Program-made: the position numbers and the translations under genes
In this document: positions 25,893 to 35,918 of the stretch, piece after piece
Numbering within the stretch: position 1 is the first letter of the stretch
How the letters are laid out: every line of letters starts with the position of its first letter
DNA from: Piscibacillus sp052246295
GTDB taxonomy: Bacteria; Bacillota; Bacilli; Bacillales; Alkalibacillaceae
Assembly (NCBI GenBank): GCA_052246295.1
Contig: JBQQCO010000020.1
DNA length: 64,000 nt
Reading direction: 5' to 3' (one strand)
The notes under the pieces: generated by a model
The model's input: the letters and a program-made list of their open reading frames with translations, nothing else
Told to the model about the DNA's origin: nothing
Database searches by the model: none

Positions 25893-26673
25893 TATCCATA
25901 AAACGTTCTATCCCAATACACCGGATGAACGACGTGCGTTAAATAATGTCTCGCAAGATTTAAACGATGGTGATTTTGTCACGATCATTGGAAGTAATGG
26001 AGCTGGTAAATCAACATTACTTAATATGTTAGCTGGAACTCTTTTTCCTGATGAAGGAGATGTTTGGATTGATGGTCAAAATGTAACCGCGTGGCCAGAG
26101 GAAAAACGCGCAAAACTTATTGGACGTGTATTTCAGAATCCGCTCATGGGAACTGCACCAGGTATGACAATTGAAGAGAATATGATGATATCTCTTGGAC
26201 GCACGCAACGTCGTAGCCTGTTTAAAGGCATTACGAAAAAGACACGTGATCGTTTTCGTGAGCATCTATCAACCCTAGAGATCGGACTAGAAAATCGTTT
26301 GAACTCTAAAGTTGGTTTATTATCAGGTGGGGAACGTCAAGCATTATCTCTATTAATGGCAACTTTCACAGAACCAAAAATCTTATTGTTAGATGAACAC
26401 ACTGCAGCCCTTGACCCTTCAAAAGAATCGTTAATCATAAATCTTACAAAAGATTTAGTGGAAAAACATCAACTAACAACTGTGATGGTGACTCACCAAA
26501 TGGAACAAGCCATTGAACTTGGTAATCGTCTTTGGATGATGGATGAAGGAAGTATTATCTTTGAAGCAGATGGTGAACATAAACAAAATCTCACTGTACC
26601 AGATCTATTAAATGAATTTGAAAAAGTCCGTGGTAAACGCATGGCGAGTGATAAGGCGTTGTTAGCTAAATAA
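25876..26673 (+). CDS. ABC transporter ATP-binding protein (TrpZ type)
   Basis: A 265-residue ABC ATPase: Walker A GSNGAGKST, signature LLSGGERQALSL, Walker B ILLLDEHTAALDP. ATG 25876 follows GGGGAGG at six bases; the longer in-frame version starting in the permease is less likely. A strong terminator at 26702 ends the operon. Confidence 0.9.
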   Translation: MLQLNNIHKTFYPNTPDERRALNNVSQDLNDGDFVTIIGSNGAGKSTLLNMLAGTLFPDEGDVWIDGQNVTAWPEEKRAKLIGRVFQNPLMGTAPGMTIEENMMISLGRTQRRSLFKGITKKTRDRFREHLSTLEIGLENRLNSKVGLLSGGERQALSLLMATFTEPKILLLDEHTAALDPSKESLIINLTKDLVEKHQLTTVMVTHQMEQAIELGNRLWMMDEGSIIFEADGEHKQNLTVPDLLNEFEKVRGKRMASDKALLAK

Positions 26674-26701
26674 TAAATAATCATTTTAACCTTGTTTGAG
26701 T

Positions 26702-26736
26702 AAAAGACTTGGAGCAATTGCTCTAAGTCTTTTTTA
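26702..26736 (+). terminator. Intrinsic terminator of the TrpXYZ-type operon
   Basis: AAAAGACTT-g-GAGC-aatt-GCTC-t-AAGTCTTTTTTAC. Confidence 0.9.
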
Positions 26737-26846
26737 CGACCTCCTAAATTATTGAAGTATATAAAAATGTTAATTCTAATTACTTTTTTATGATTTTAAT
26801 TAGTTTATGAAAGGTTTTAGGGCATTTATTTAACGTTTTAGGCAAA

Positions 26847-26889
26847 AAATTTAAAATTAGGTCATTTAACTTTTTAACCTAATTTTTAT
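26847..26889. promoter_or_regulatory. Inverted repeat in the comK promoter region
   Basis: AAATTAGGT and ACCTAATTT form a perfect 9-bp inverted repeat separated by about 14 AT-rich bases, with TTAA-TTAA pairing inside and CTATATAG downstream, 40-70 bp before comK. This AT-rich upstream region also holds imperfect copies of TTTTAGG-CATTTA. It could bind a competence regulator or ComK itself, but no perfect AAAA-N5-TTTT K-box was found. Confidence 0.45.
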
Positions 26890-26922
26890 ATAGTCTATAT
26901 AGAAATAGAAGGGGGTTATCAA

Positions 26923-27435
26923 ATGAAATTTAATGATACGCCGCAAGTTACTGGTAGGACTTTAGCAATTATGCCTTACTATATTAATGATGATACATTA
27001 GGGTCTCATGTTATGGAAAAGGATAGGGAGTATCATACTCATTTAAGCCCAAAAAAAGTTGTGGATCTAGGTTGTAAAGCGCATGGTTCAGACTTGAGAG
27101 GGCGGCTTAGTGGTGCTCAATATGTGACTGGATTTAGTCGAAAAACACCAATTGCCATCGATACATATAATAAACTTTACTTCTTCCCAACTTCATCACC
27201 AAGTTCCAATGAATGCGTATGGATTTGCTACAATCATATTTTATATATTGAAAAAGTAAAACCAAAGCTGACCCGTGTTCATTTTAATAACGGACAGTCT
27301 TTACTTGTTAATATTTCATACATGTCACTTAATAATCAAATTCAAAAAACAGCTCAGTACCGGAACCTACTCGAAAAACAAATTAGTAAGCTTCAGAAAG
27401 AAATTGAGTATGACCTTTTAGAGCTTCAATCATAA
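26923..27435 (+). CDS. comK: Competence transcription factor ComK
   Basis: A 170-residue protein that matches ComK along its length, including MPYY near the start and GCKAHGSDLRGRLSGAQYVTGFSRKTPIAID in the core (given here as GRLSGAQ and TPIAID landmarks). ComK switches on DNA uptake and recombination genes, among them addAB, which lies three genes downstream. GAAGGGGG stands eight bases before the ATG. The last 53 bases overlap the end of the convergent yhjD-like gene. Confidence 0.92.
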   Translation: MKFNDTPQVTGRTLAIMPYYINDDTLGSHVMEKDREYHTHLSPKKVVDLGCKAHGSDLRGRLSGAQYVTGFSRKTPIAIDTYNKLYFFPTSSPSSNECVWICYNHILYIEKVKPKLTRVHFNNGQSLLVNISYMSLNNQIQKTAQYRNLLEKQISKLQKEIEYDLLELQS

Positions 27436-27772
27436 GCTCCTGATAAATGTTTTCCACCTTTTTACGGACGGCGGGGTTAAAATACCGTCGTTCTTCTTCA
27501 TATCCTCTTGCGATAAATAAGTAAGTTGAGAATGTATCATTCTTTTGAATAAAAACGACATCCATTTTACCTTTTCTCATTTTCTCTCTTAAACGTCTGC
27601 GTTCATTCTTGGCTAATTGCTCCATTTGTCTTAATAGTTTTAAGTAAGGCTCCTTGATCTTAAATTGCCCATTTTCAATATGTTGAAGATCTTTTTCTAA
27701 TACAATGATCGCCATTGATAAGAATAAGAAACGTGAAGTTATGTTGAATTCTTCCTCAGTTAAATAACGCAT
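27383..27772 (-). CDS. yhjD: YhjD-like protein
   Basis: A 129-residue protein with no known domain. It is mostly helical and basic in the middle (KNERRRLREKMRKGK), with a C-terminal region FNPAVRKKVENIYQEL. Place and size agree with B. subtilis YhjD (about 120). ATG 27772 is chosen because GGAGGG lies ten bases upstream; an in-frame ATG nine bases earlier is too close to that site. Its 3' end overlaps comK by 53 bases, tail to tail. Confidence 0.75.
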   Translation of the reverse strand: MRYLTEEEFNITSRFLFLSMAIIVLEKDLQHIENGQFKIKEPYLKLLRQMEQLAKNERRRLREKMRKGKMDVVFIQKNDTFSTYLFIARGYEEERRYFNPAVRKKVENIYQELMIEALKGHTQFLSEAY

Positions 27773-27913
27773 GCTGTTCATCCCTCCACAATTGTCGAAC
27801 GTATGTTCTATTATATGCAATTGTGATAAAATATTCAACATAACTGTAGTATGCAAAGTGTGGGAATTTGATATAAAATAGGAGTAGACGAGATAGAGAT
27901 AGGAGTTAAGCTT

Positions 27914-28576
27914 ATGAACCAGGATGTTTCAAATCTTGATGAGCTAAAAGAGATGATTTCTGACTCGGTTGTTGGAAATTTTATTATACAGTTATTAGAG
28001 TTTTATGGAAGTTTTGGCCCCATACCTGGGTTATTATTACCATTTATTGAAGCATTTTTACCGTTTTTACCAGTAATCGTTTTTATTTTGGCTAATTCAA
28101 TTGTATATGGGTTAATTTTTGGATTCTTATTTTCTTGGGTTAGTGCCTCTGCAGGAGCCATTTTAGTCTTTATACTCATTCGAAAGCTTGAAAAAAAGTT
28201 TCATTGGGTACAGCGCCTTAAAGAACAAAAACAAGTAAACAGAGTTATTTCATTTTTTGACCGTCACGGTTTCGGGCCTATATTTTTATTGTTATGTTTC
28301 CCGTTTTCACCGTCTGCGCTCATTAATGTAGTAGCAGCATTCACAGGAATATCATTACAGCAATTTGTGTTAGCAGTATTACTAGGTAAGGCTGCAATGA
28401 TTTTCTCAGTATCGTTCGTAGGTGATAGTATTGCTTCATTTGCCCAAAATCCAATGAAAACGATCATTGTAGGAGTTGCAATTGGTTTATTCTGGTTATT
28501 AGGTAAATTTATCGAAAAGAAAATTCAATCTTCAGCTGATAAAACATATCGAGAGGAAAGAAATGAGAAGGAGTAA
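27914..28576 (+). CDS. yhjE: TVP38/TMEM64 (DedA-like/SNARE-associated) membrane protein YhjE
   Basis: A 220-residue protein with about five hydrophobic segments and the family's FDRHGFGPIFLLLCFPFSPS motif, which corresponds to the conserved F-x-x-R-(h)-P core of VTT-domain proteins. Such proteins are implicated in lipid-carrier scrambling; the exact role of YhjE is unknown. It precedes addB by 11 bp, so it may share the transcript. Confidence 0.85.
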   Translation: MNQDVSNLDELKEMISDSVVGNFIIQLLEFYGSFGPIPGLLLPFIEAFLPFLPVIVFILANSIVYGLIFGFLFSWVSASAGAILVFILIRKLEKKFHWVQRLKEQKQVNRVISFFDRHGFGPIFLLLCFPFSPSALINVVAAFTGISLQQFVLAVLLGKAAMIFSVSFVGDSIASFAQNPMKTIIVGVAIGLFWLLGKFIEKKIQSSADKTYREERNEKE

Positions 28577-28587
28577 GGGGGATAAGA

Positions 28588-31500
28588 ATGGCCTTACAAT
28601 TTATATTAGGGCGTTCAGGCTCTGAGTTTGGACATTTTGTGTTAAATGAGATCACCGAGGACATTAAGCAGGATCCACAAGGTGATCCTATTTTTTATTT
28701 AGTTCCAGACCAAATGGCATTTCAACAAGAATATGATTTAATTAGACAACCTGGGATTAATGGTTCTATCCGTGCCCAGGTATTTAGTTTCTCACGTCTA
28801 GCTTGGTACATATTCAATGAAGTAGGCGGGGCAACGAAACCGTTCATATCATCAACTGGTATTCAAATGATGCTAAGAAAATTAGCTGATGAGCACAAAG
28901 AAGAGCTACTAGCTTTTCAAGAGGCCGTTGATAAACAAGGGTTCATTGACCATTTAGAAAAAATGATAACCGAATTGAAGCGTTATCGAATCACGCCTCA
29001 ATCATTAAATAGCGTGATTATGGAGATGTCTAAGTTCTCGCATACACACCCGAATGAGGTCGCGCTTAAAAACAAATTAAATGACCTTGCGTTAATTTAT
29101 TATGAATTGGATCAACAGCTTAGAGGTCATTATATTGATCACGAAGACCAGCTAGAACTTATGGTTGAAAAAATTCGTGAAACAGGTATTTTGAGTCAGT
29201 CCACAATTTACATTGATGGATTTCATAAGTTTACCCCTCAAGAGTTTTATGTACTTGAAGCCTTAATGAAGTATGCCAAAGACATCAAAATCACCTTAAT
29301 GATTAATCCAGGTGTATCTGATGGTGGCGAACTTGATTTATTCTATCAGACAAAAACAACATATGACACGATTATGGAAATTGCCGAAAGTGAAGGAGTG
29401 GAAGTTGACGAGCCTTATTATTTATCACCTCAATTGCGTTTTAAAGGGAATCGTGGACTTGAGCATTTAGAACGTTACTTTGAGACACAGCCTGTACCAA
29501 AATTTGATGGTAAAGCTCCTATAAAATTAGTCGAAGCCGTTCATCCGAGAGCAGAAGTTGAAGGGGTTGCCCAGGAGATTACTCGATTAGTGCGTGATGA
29601 AGGGTACCGTTATCGAGATATCGCATTGTTAATTCGTCAGCCTGAAGTCTATCATGATTTGATTGAAACCATTTTTGAAGATTATCAAGTTCCAGTTTTT
29701 GTTGATGAGAAGAAAACCATGTTAAATCACCCGTTTGTAGAATTAATCAGAACTGGTTTAGAGGTCGTAGAAAGTAACTGGCGATATGATGCAGTTTTTC
29801 GCTTGCTTAAGACAGGATTTGTGTTATCAACAAATGAAGAGTATCCATTAAATGAAGAAGCGATTGATACTTTGGAGAATTATGTTCTTGAGTACGGTAT
29901 CAGACGTCGTGACCAGTGGCTTTCAAATGAAAAGTGGCCATATCAACGTTTCGCAGGACTTGAATTTCGTCGTCAAACGGATGAAGAAAAGGAAGTCGAA
30001 GATCAAATTAATGCTTATCGAGAACAAGTGGTAGACGCTTTAAGAAACTTTGATCAACAAATACGAGAGTCACAGACTGTAGCAGAAAAGTGTCAAGCTG
30101 TCTATGATTGGCTAGAACATTTAGATGCTCCACGTTCATTGGAGACGTTACGTGATCAGTATGATGATTCAGGGCGTGTTGAGATTGCTAGAGAGCAAGA
30201 GCAAGTTTGGCAAGCGGTAATGGAATTATTTGATGAAATGGTTGATTTGATTGGGGAGGACGATGTTACTAATCAGTCCTTTTTATCAATTGTCGAAGCT
30301 GGCTTTGATACATTAACGTTCGCACAAGTGCCACCAACGATTGACCATGTCATTATAGGTAGTGTGGAGCGTTCTCGTTTATCCGATGTGAAGGTAGGCT
30401 TTGTATTAGGAGCCATTGAAGGTGTTTATCCATTAAAGCCACCAGGTGAAGGTATGGTAACAGATGATGAACGGTTGGTCCTAGAAGAACACGGATTAAC
30501 GCTAGCAGATCGAGCAGACCGTGTGTTATTGGATGACCGATTCTATATGTATATTGCGTTTACACTGGCTTCGGAAAAACTATGGGTTAGCTATCCGTTA
30601 AGTGATGAAGAAGGGAAATCTAAAGTGTCAGCACCTATTGTTAAACGATTACAACAGATGTTCCCTGAAGCCGATCGGAAGTTTATTATGGATGATGAAG
30701 ATGAACAAGATCCAATGCGTTTTATTACCAATCAGGAGAAATCTCGTGCCATTTTAACCGCTGAACTATCTAAGTTTTTAAGAGGGTACCCTGTTGCAGA
30801 TGTATATTGGGATACGTTGCACTGGTATGTCGAGCATGAGATCAAGAACGGCATTACTCATCGCGTTTTGCAGAGTTTATTTTATCGACCAAAGCCTGAG
30901 AATTTACAAGAGAATACCGTTAAGCAGTTATATGGTGAAACCATTCGCTCGAGCGTATCGAGATTAGAGACGTATCATCAATGTTCGTATCGCTATTTCG
31001 CGCAGTACACGCTTGGACTTAATGAACGTAGTACTTTCCAGTTAGCTGCACCTGATATTGGCCAATTGTTCCATGAATCTTTACGTGCCATAACGGAGTG
31101 GGTGTATGAAGAGGGTAAAGCCTTTTTTGAGTTAACCGATGATGAAATCAAATCCTATGCCCGTCGTGCGGTTGAGCAGTTAGCACCTGTTTTGAACCAT
31201 CAAATTTTGTTTAGTTCGAATCGTTACAAATATATTTTAAGAAAACTAGAGCAAGTAATTATACGAGCAACGAATGTCTTAGCTTATCAGGCCAAGCATT
31301 CACAATTTGCACCAGCTGGAATTGAAATTGGTTTTGGTAGAAGACATAAGCTTCCTCCACTTCAATTAAATTTACCAAAAGGCTATCAATTAGAGTTGAG
31401 TGGTCGGATTGACCGTGTTGATCAAGCTGAAATTGATAATCAACTCTATTTAAGAATCATAGATTACAAGTCTAGTCAAAAGGATTTAAGCCTAGTTGAT

Positions 31501-32073
31501 GTTTATTATGGGTTAGCTTTACAGATGTTAACTTATTTAGATGTTGTCTTAACTCACTCATCACGTTGGATGGGGAAACAAGCGGATCCAGCGGGTGTTT
31601 TATATTTTCATGTTCACAACCCGACCATATCTGATCCGAAGTCGATAGATGAGAAAGACTTAGAAGAAGAGATGATTAAAGCCTTTAAGATGAAAGGATT
31701 TCTATTAGAAGATGAACATGTGGCACAAGCAATGGATGAATCGCTAGAATCTGGAATGAGTAAAATTGCGCCGTTTGGTGTGAAGAAAGATGGTTCATTT
31801 AGAAGTGGATCAAAGACAGTTGATCAAGAAGTGTTCAAACGGATGAACAATTATGTCAGAAATGTCATGATGAACGCCGGGAATGACATTGTGAATGGAC
31901 AAGTTGAATTAAACCCATTCCAAAAGAAAGATATGGTTGCGTGCACTTATTGCCCATTTCAGTCAGTTTGTCAGTTTGATCCCACACTCGATGAACATGA
32001 ATACCGTCGTTTAAAAGAAGATTCAGATTCGGCGATGCTTGAGAGAATTTTAAAACGAGAGGAGGAGTTGTAA
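28588..32073 (+). CDS. addB: AddB subunit of ATP-dependent helicase/nuclease
   Basis: A 1161-residue AddB, standard length, collinear with B. subtilis AddB. The C-terminal nuclease motif RIIDYKSS and the four iron-sulphur cysteines (HQC near residue 801, CTYC...VC at about 1115-1124) are intact. The N-terminal Walker A is not: where B. subtilis has GRSGSGKT this protein reads GRSGSEFG, so the P-loop Lys and Thr are gone. With AddA it resects double-strand breaks and processes DNA up to Chi for RecA. The stop abuts the addA start. Confidence 0.95.
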   Translation: MALQFILGRSGSEFGHFVLNEITEDIKQDPQGDPIFYLVPDQMAFQQEYDLIRQPGINGSIRAQVFSFSRLAWYIFNEVGGATKPFISSTGIQMMLRKLADEHKEELLAFQEAVDKQGFIDHLEKMITELKRYRITPQSLNSVIMEMSKFSHTHPNEVALKNKLNDLALIYYELDQQLRGHYIDHEDQLELMVEKIRETGILSQSTIYIDGFHKFTPQEFYVLEALMKYAKDIKITLMINPGVSDGGELDLFYQTKTTYDTIMEIAESEGVEVDEPYYLSPQLRFKGNRGLEHLERYFETQPVPKFDGKAPIKLVEAVHPRAEVEGVAQEITRLVRDEGYRYRDIALLIRQPEVYHDLIETIFEDYQVPVFVDEKKTMLNHPFVELIRTGLEVVESNWRYDAVFRLLKTGFVLSTNEEYPLNEEAIDTLENYVLEYGIRRRDQWLSNEKWPYQRFAGLEFRRQTDEEKEVEDQINAYREQVVDALRNFDQQIRESQTVAEKCQAVYDWLEHLDAPRSLETLRDQYDDSGRVEIAREQEQVWQAVMELFDEMVDLIGEDDVTNQSFLSIVEAGFDTLTFAQVPPTIDHVIIGSVERSRLSDVKVGFVLGAIEGVYPLKPPGEGMVTDDERLVLEEHGLTLADRADRVLLDDRFYMYIAFTLASEKLWVSYPLSDEEGKSKVSAPIVKRLQQMFPEADRKFIMDDEDEQDPMRFITNQEKSRAILTAELSKFLRGYPVADVYWDTLHWYVEHEIKNGITHRVLQSLFYRPKPENLQENTVKQLYGETIRSSVSRLETYHQCSYRYFAQYTLGLNERSTFQLAAPDIGQLFHESLRAITEWVYEEGKAFFELTDDEIKSYARRAVEQLAPVLNHQILFSSNRYKYILRKLEQVIIRATNVLAYQAKHSQFAPAGIEIGFGRRHKLPPLQLNLPKGYQLELSGRIDRVDQAEIDNQLYLRIIDYKSSQKDLSLVDVYYGLALQMLTYLDVVLTHSSRWMGKQADPAGVLYFHVHNPTISDPKSIDEKDLEEEMIKAFKMKGFLLEDEHVAQAMDESLESGMSKIAPFGVKKDGSFRSGSKTVDQEVFKRMNNYVRNVMMNAGNDIVNGQVELNPFQKKDMVACTYCPFQSVCQFDPTLDEHEYRRLKEDSDSAMLERILKREEEL

Positions 32074-35000
32074 GTGAAGTGGACAAAGGAACAAGAGTTG
32101 GCCATATATGAGGATGGAAAAGATGTATTAGTTGCAGCTGCAGCTGGTTCTGGTAAGACAGCTGTTTTAGTTGAACGAATTATTCAGAAGATGTTACGTG
32201 AACAGGAACCCTTTAACATTGATGAAATGTTAGTGGTGACGTTTACGAATGCTGCGGCACAGGAAATGCGCACGCGTGTTGGAGCAGCGATCGAAAAGGC
32301 GCTCCAAAGTAATCCGGATTCTATTCATTTAAAGAAGCAACTGTCCTTACTTCAACGCGCTAACATCTCAACTCTTCATTCGTTTTGTATGGAAGTTGTA
32401 AGAAAGTATAGTTATCAATTAGATTTAGACCCAAGCTTTAGAATTTTAGATGATACGGAAGCGGAACTTTTAAGAAATGATATTATTCAAGAGGTATTTG
32501 AAGAATGGTATGGCAAGGAAGACGATGAGCAAGAGGCGTTTTTCCGATTTGTAGATAGTTTCTCAAGTGACCGTGATGATGCAAAAGTTGAAACATTAGT
32601 CATGAAAATGTATGAATTTGCAATGCAAAATCCTTGGCCATTTGAGTGGCTTGAAGAACTAAAAGAGACGTATCAATTATCTGAAGGGACAACATTAGAT
32701 GATTTAAAATGGATGCCTGTTGTCCGGGAAGATATTAAAGAAAATTTAGAGGCTATGCTGTTTGATGTTAATCAAGCGATTGATGTTGCTCAAGATGTTG
32801 GTGGTCCTGAACATTACTTACCGACATTGTTGGACGATAAAAATCAGGTTCAACAAGTAATGGAATATGTTGGTGCACCTTGGGATGAGTTACGAGAAAT
32901 TGTTAAAAGTAATGAAAAATTTGGAGCGCTTTCTAGAAAGAAAGTGGAATGTGATGAAGTTTTAAAAGAAACAGTAAAAGAGATTCGCAATCGTTATAAG
33001 GAACGAATGAAAAAATTAGTAGAACGATGGTTTAATCGTCAATCTAGTTCTCTAATTAATGATTTACATCAATTAAAGCCATTAATTGACCAACTCGTTA
33101 TTCTTGTGAAACAGTTTCATGAACGTTTTCAACAAGTGAAAAAAGATCAGGCAATGGTTGATTTCTCTGATTTAGAACATTATTGTTTAACCATTTTATT
33201 AGATGATGAAGCAACTAAGGATAATTTAATAGGCTCAACTGTCGCCAAACAATTCCAAAACCAATTTAGAGAAGTTTTAATTGATGAATATCAAGATACG
33301 AACCTCGTGCAAGAAACGATTTTACAACTTGTGACACAAGGTGAGGATGCCGGTAATTTATTCATGGTTGGTGATGTAAAGCAAAGTATATATCGTTTCC
33401 GTCATGCTGAACCAACATTATTTATGAACAAGTATAGTCAGTTCAAGCAAGAGGACAATCCATCACTTCGAATTGACCTGGCCAGAAACTTCCGTAGTCG
33501 TAAGGAAGTATTAGATTCCACTAACTACATTTTCCGCCAACTATTAGACGAACAGGTTGGTGAAATGGTCTATGACAAAGATGCGGAACTCATTTATAGT
33601 AATCAAGTTTATGAACAGTTAACCACTACAGATGTCGATACAGAGTTACACATCATTACTCAAGACGAATTAGAGGATGAGTCTGTATCTGAAGAGTGGA
33701 AGTATATCGAGAAAGCACAATTAGAAGCGAGAGCATACGCTGAGAAAATTCAGAAGTGGATTGGAACTAAAGGGCAAGATCCAATGAAAGTGATCGATAA
33801 AGAAACAGAACAGGTTCGTAATTTGCAATATCGAGATATTGTTATTCTAATGCGTTCCATGACATGGGCGAGTGTAATTGTTGAGGAATTAAAGCAATTG
33901 GGGATCCCTGTGTATGCTGATATTTCATCAGGGTACTTAGAGGCGATGGAAGTTCAGATTATGCTGAATGTGTTAAAAACAATCGATAACCCTCAGCAAG
34001 ATATTCCACTTGCGAGTGTTCTGAAGTCGCCAATTGTTGGTTTATCTGAAGACGACTTAGCTAACATTCGTTTGCATGGTAAAAATCAGCCTTTCTATGT
34101 TGCAATGAAAAATTACACAAGATTAGGTGAGAATGAACTTGTTATTCGTAAACTAGAAGCATTCCTTACTATGTTTGAAGCTTGGAGAGAAGAAGCTCGT
34201 TATGGTGCACTTTCAAAACTTATTTGGAAAATCTATCGCGATACAGGATATTTTGAATTTGTCGGTGGAACTCCTGGCGGAAAACAACGTCAAGCAAACT
34301 TAAGAGCCTTATATGACCGAGCTCGTTCTTATGAAAGTACATCATACCGAGGTCTATATCGTTTCTTAAGGTTTATTGAACGTATGGAAGAACGTGGGGA
34401 GGACTTAGCAGCCGCGCGTGCATTGGGTGAACAAGAAGATGTTGTTCGCATGATGACGATCCACAAAAGTAAAGGCTTAGAGTTCCCAGTTGTCATATTA
34501 GGGGCAGCAGATAAAGGATTTAATGAAATGGACTTTAAAGGTCAATACTTACTGCATAAAGACCATGGATTCGGTGCGAAATATTTAGATGTTGATAAAC
34601 GGTTGATGTTTACAACATTCCCATTTGAGGCTATAAAAGTCGCCTTAAAACGAGAAATGTTAGCAGAAGAAATGAGAATTTTATATGTGGCGTTAACTCG
34701 TGCTAAAGAGAAGTTGACGATTGTGGGAACGGTAAAAGATTTTGAAAAAAGGCTGAGCAAGTGGAATGAGATATCAGCTCATCTAGATTGGGTATTACCA
34801 CCCCATGTTAGGTCAGATCAGGCAACATACCTAAACTGGATTGGGACGGCTTTAATTCGTCATAACCACGCTGAAACACTTCAAATGAATGGGGTTGGTT
34901 CCAACGTTCCGACTGCGATTACAGAAGATGAGTCTAATTGGAAAATTAATATTCAACATGCAAGTGAATTAATGGAACCTGAATGGATTACAGTTAAACG

Positions 35001-35793
35001 AAATGATGAACTTGAAAAAGTCATTAAAGATTGGGACACATCGCATATTCAAGGACATTCAGAACTCTACGATGAAGTTGATCGTCGACTAAACTTCCAA
35101 TATAGACATCAAGGAGCTGCATACAAACGAGCAAAGCAAACAGTAACTGAGCTTAAACGTTTAAGGCAAGCTCCAGATGATTATAGTAGTTCCGATTTAA
35201 TGACAAAACAACCAAAAATGAGGTTCAAACGTCCACGATTTATGCAAAAAGATTCTAAGAAATTAACAGCAACCGAAATTGGTAGTGCGATGCACACAGT
35301 CATGCAACACATGCCATTTAATCGTGAGTGGACAAAGGTGAGTTTAGTTGAATTTGTAGATGGGTTAGTATTAAAAGATATCCTTCGTGAGGAAGAAGCA
35401 GAAGTAATAGATTTTGATGGCATTTTAGCTTTTCTTAACGAGCCAATTGGTCAAAAACTACAAACTTCAGAAACCATTAAAAGAGAGCTGCCATTTACAA
35501 TGGAACTACCTGCTTCTGAAGTGTATCCAGATTGGAATGACCCAAATGAAGAGTCTGTGATTATTCAAGGTGTTATTGACTGTTTGTTCGAAACAGAGGA
35601 TGGATGGTATTTACTAGATTACAAAACAGATACAATATTTGGAGATTTGACTGAACGAAAAGTTAATGAATTAGAAGAACGTTATGCGGTTCAGGTGGAA
35701 CTTTACAAACGAGCAGTCGAGTCTATTTGGAACATAAATCTAGAGCATGTTTATTTATATTTCTTCGATCAAAACTTATTACTAGAGCATTAA
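32074..35793 (+). CDS. addA: AddA helicase/nuclease subunit
   Basis: A 1239-residue UvrD-type helicase with C-terminal PD-(D/E)XK nuclease. Walker A AAAGSGKTAVL near residue 20, motif II DEYQDTN, MVGDVKQSIYRFR, and the late helicase motif EMRILYVALTRAKE are present. The nuclease motif LLDYKTD sits near the C-terminus. GTG start after GAGGAGG. It is the ATP-driven motor of AddAB. In B. subtilis sbcD-sbcC follow; here the gerP operon follows in the opposite direction. Confidence 0.97.
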   Translation: MKWTKEQELAIYEDGKDVLVAAAAGSGKTAVLVERIIQKMLREQEPFNIDEMLVVTFTNAAAQEMRTRVGAAIEKALQSNPDSIHLKKQLSLLQRANISTLHSFCMEVVRKYSYQLDLDPSFRILDDTEAELLRNDIIQEVFEEWYGKEDDEQEAFFRFVDSFSSDRDDAKVETLVMKMYEFAMQNPWPFEWLEELKETYQLSEGTTLDDLKWMPVVREDIKENLEAMLFDVNQAIDVAQDVGGPEHYLPTLLDDKNQVQQVMEYVGAPWDELREIVKSNEKFGALSRKKVECDEVLKETVKEIRNRYKERMKKLVERWFNRQSSSLINDLHQLKPLIDQLVILVKQFHERFQQVKKDQAMVDFSDLEHYCLTILLDDEATKDNLIGSTVAKQFQNQFREVLIDEYQDTNLVQETILQLVTQGEDAGNLFMVGDVKQSIYRFRHAEPTLFMNKYSQFKQEDNPSLRIDLARNFRSRKEVLDSTNYIFRQLLDEQVGEMVYDKDAELIYSNQVYEQLTTTDVDTELHIITQDELEDESVSEEWKYIEKAQLEARAYAEKIQKWIGTKGQDPMKVIDKETEQVRNLQYRDIVILMRSMTWASVIVEELKQLGIPVYADISSGYLEAMEVQIMLNVLKTIDNPQQDIPLASVLKSPIVGLSEDDLANIRLHGKNQPFYVAMKNYTRLGENELVIRKLEAFLTMFEAWREEARYGALSKLIWKIYRDTGYFEFVGGTPGGKQRQANLRALYDRARSYESTSYRGLYRFLRFIERMEERGEDLAAARALGEQEDVVRMMTIHKSKGLEFPVVILGAADKGFNEMDFKGQYLLHKDHGFGAKYLDVDKRLMFTTFPFEAIKVALKREMLAEEMRILYVALTRAKEKLTIVGTVKDFEKRLSKWNEISAHLDWVLPPHVRSDQATYLNWIGTALIRHNHAETLQMNGVGSNVPTAITEDESNWKINIQHASELMEPEWITVKRNDELEKVIKDWDTSHIQGHSELYDEVDRRLNFQYRHQGAAYKRAKQTVTELKRLRQAPDDYSSSDLMTKQPKMRFKRPRFMQKDSKKLTATEIGSAMHTVMQHMPFNREWTKVSLVEFVDGLVLKDILREEEAEVIDFDGILAFLNEPIGQKLQTSETIKRELPFTMELPASEVYPDWNDPNEESVIIQGVIDCLFETEDGWYLLDYKTDTIFGDLTERKVNELEERYAVQVELYKRAVESIWNINLEHVYLYFFDQNLLLEH

Positions 35794-35810
35794 TTCAATC
35801 ACATTAATTA

Positions 35811-35846
35811 ATCTGCCCTAAAATAACAATTGGGGCAGATTTTTAT
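35811..35846 (+). terminator. Intrinsic terminator after addA
   Basis: ATCTGCCC...GGGGCAGAT followed by TTTTTATAT. Confidence 0.88.
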
Positions 35847-35880
35847 ATCTTTTGAAAGATTGGACGGTCCTAATATAAAT

Positions 35881-35916
35881 AAAAAACACACGCCCATTAA
35901 TATTGAGCGTGTGTTC
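35881..35916 (-). terminator. Intrinsic terminator of the gerP operon
   Basis: On the minus strand AACACACGC pairs with GCGTGTGTT, followed by TTTTTATTT, just past the gerPF stop. Confidence 0.88.
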
Positions 35917-35918
35917 AA

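Noticed and set aside
26740..26922. ComK box ahead of comK
   Set aside because: No AAAA-N5-TTTT pair with right spacing could be found by eye; AT-rich runs alone are not evidence.
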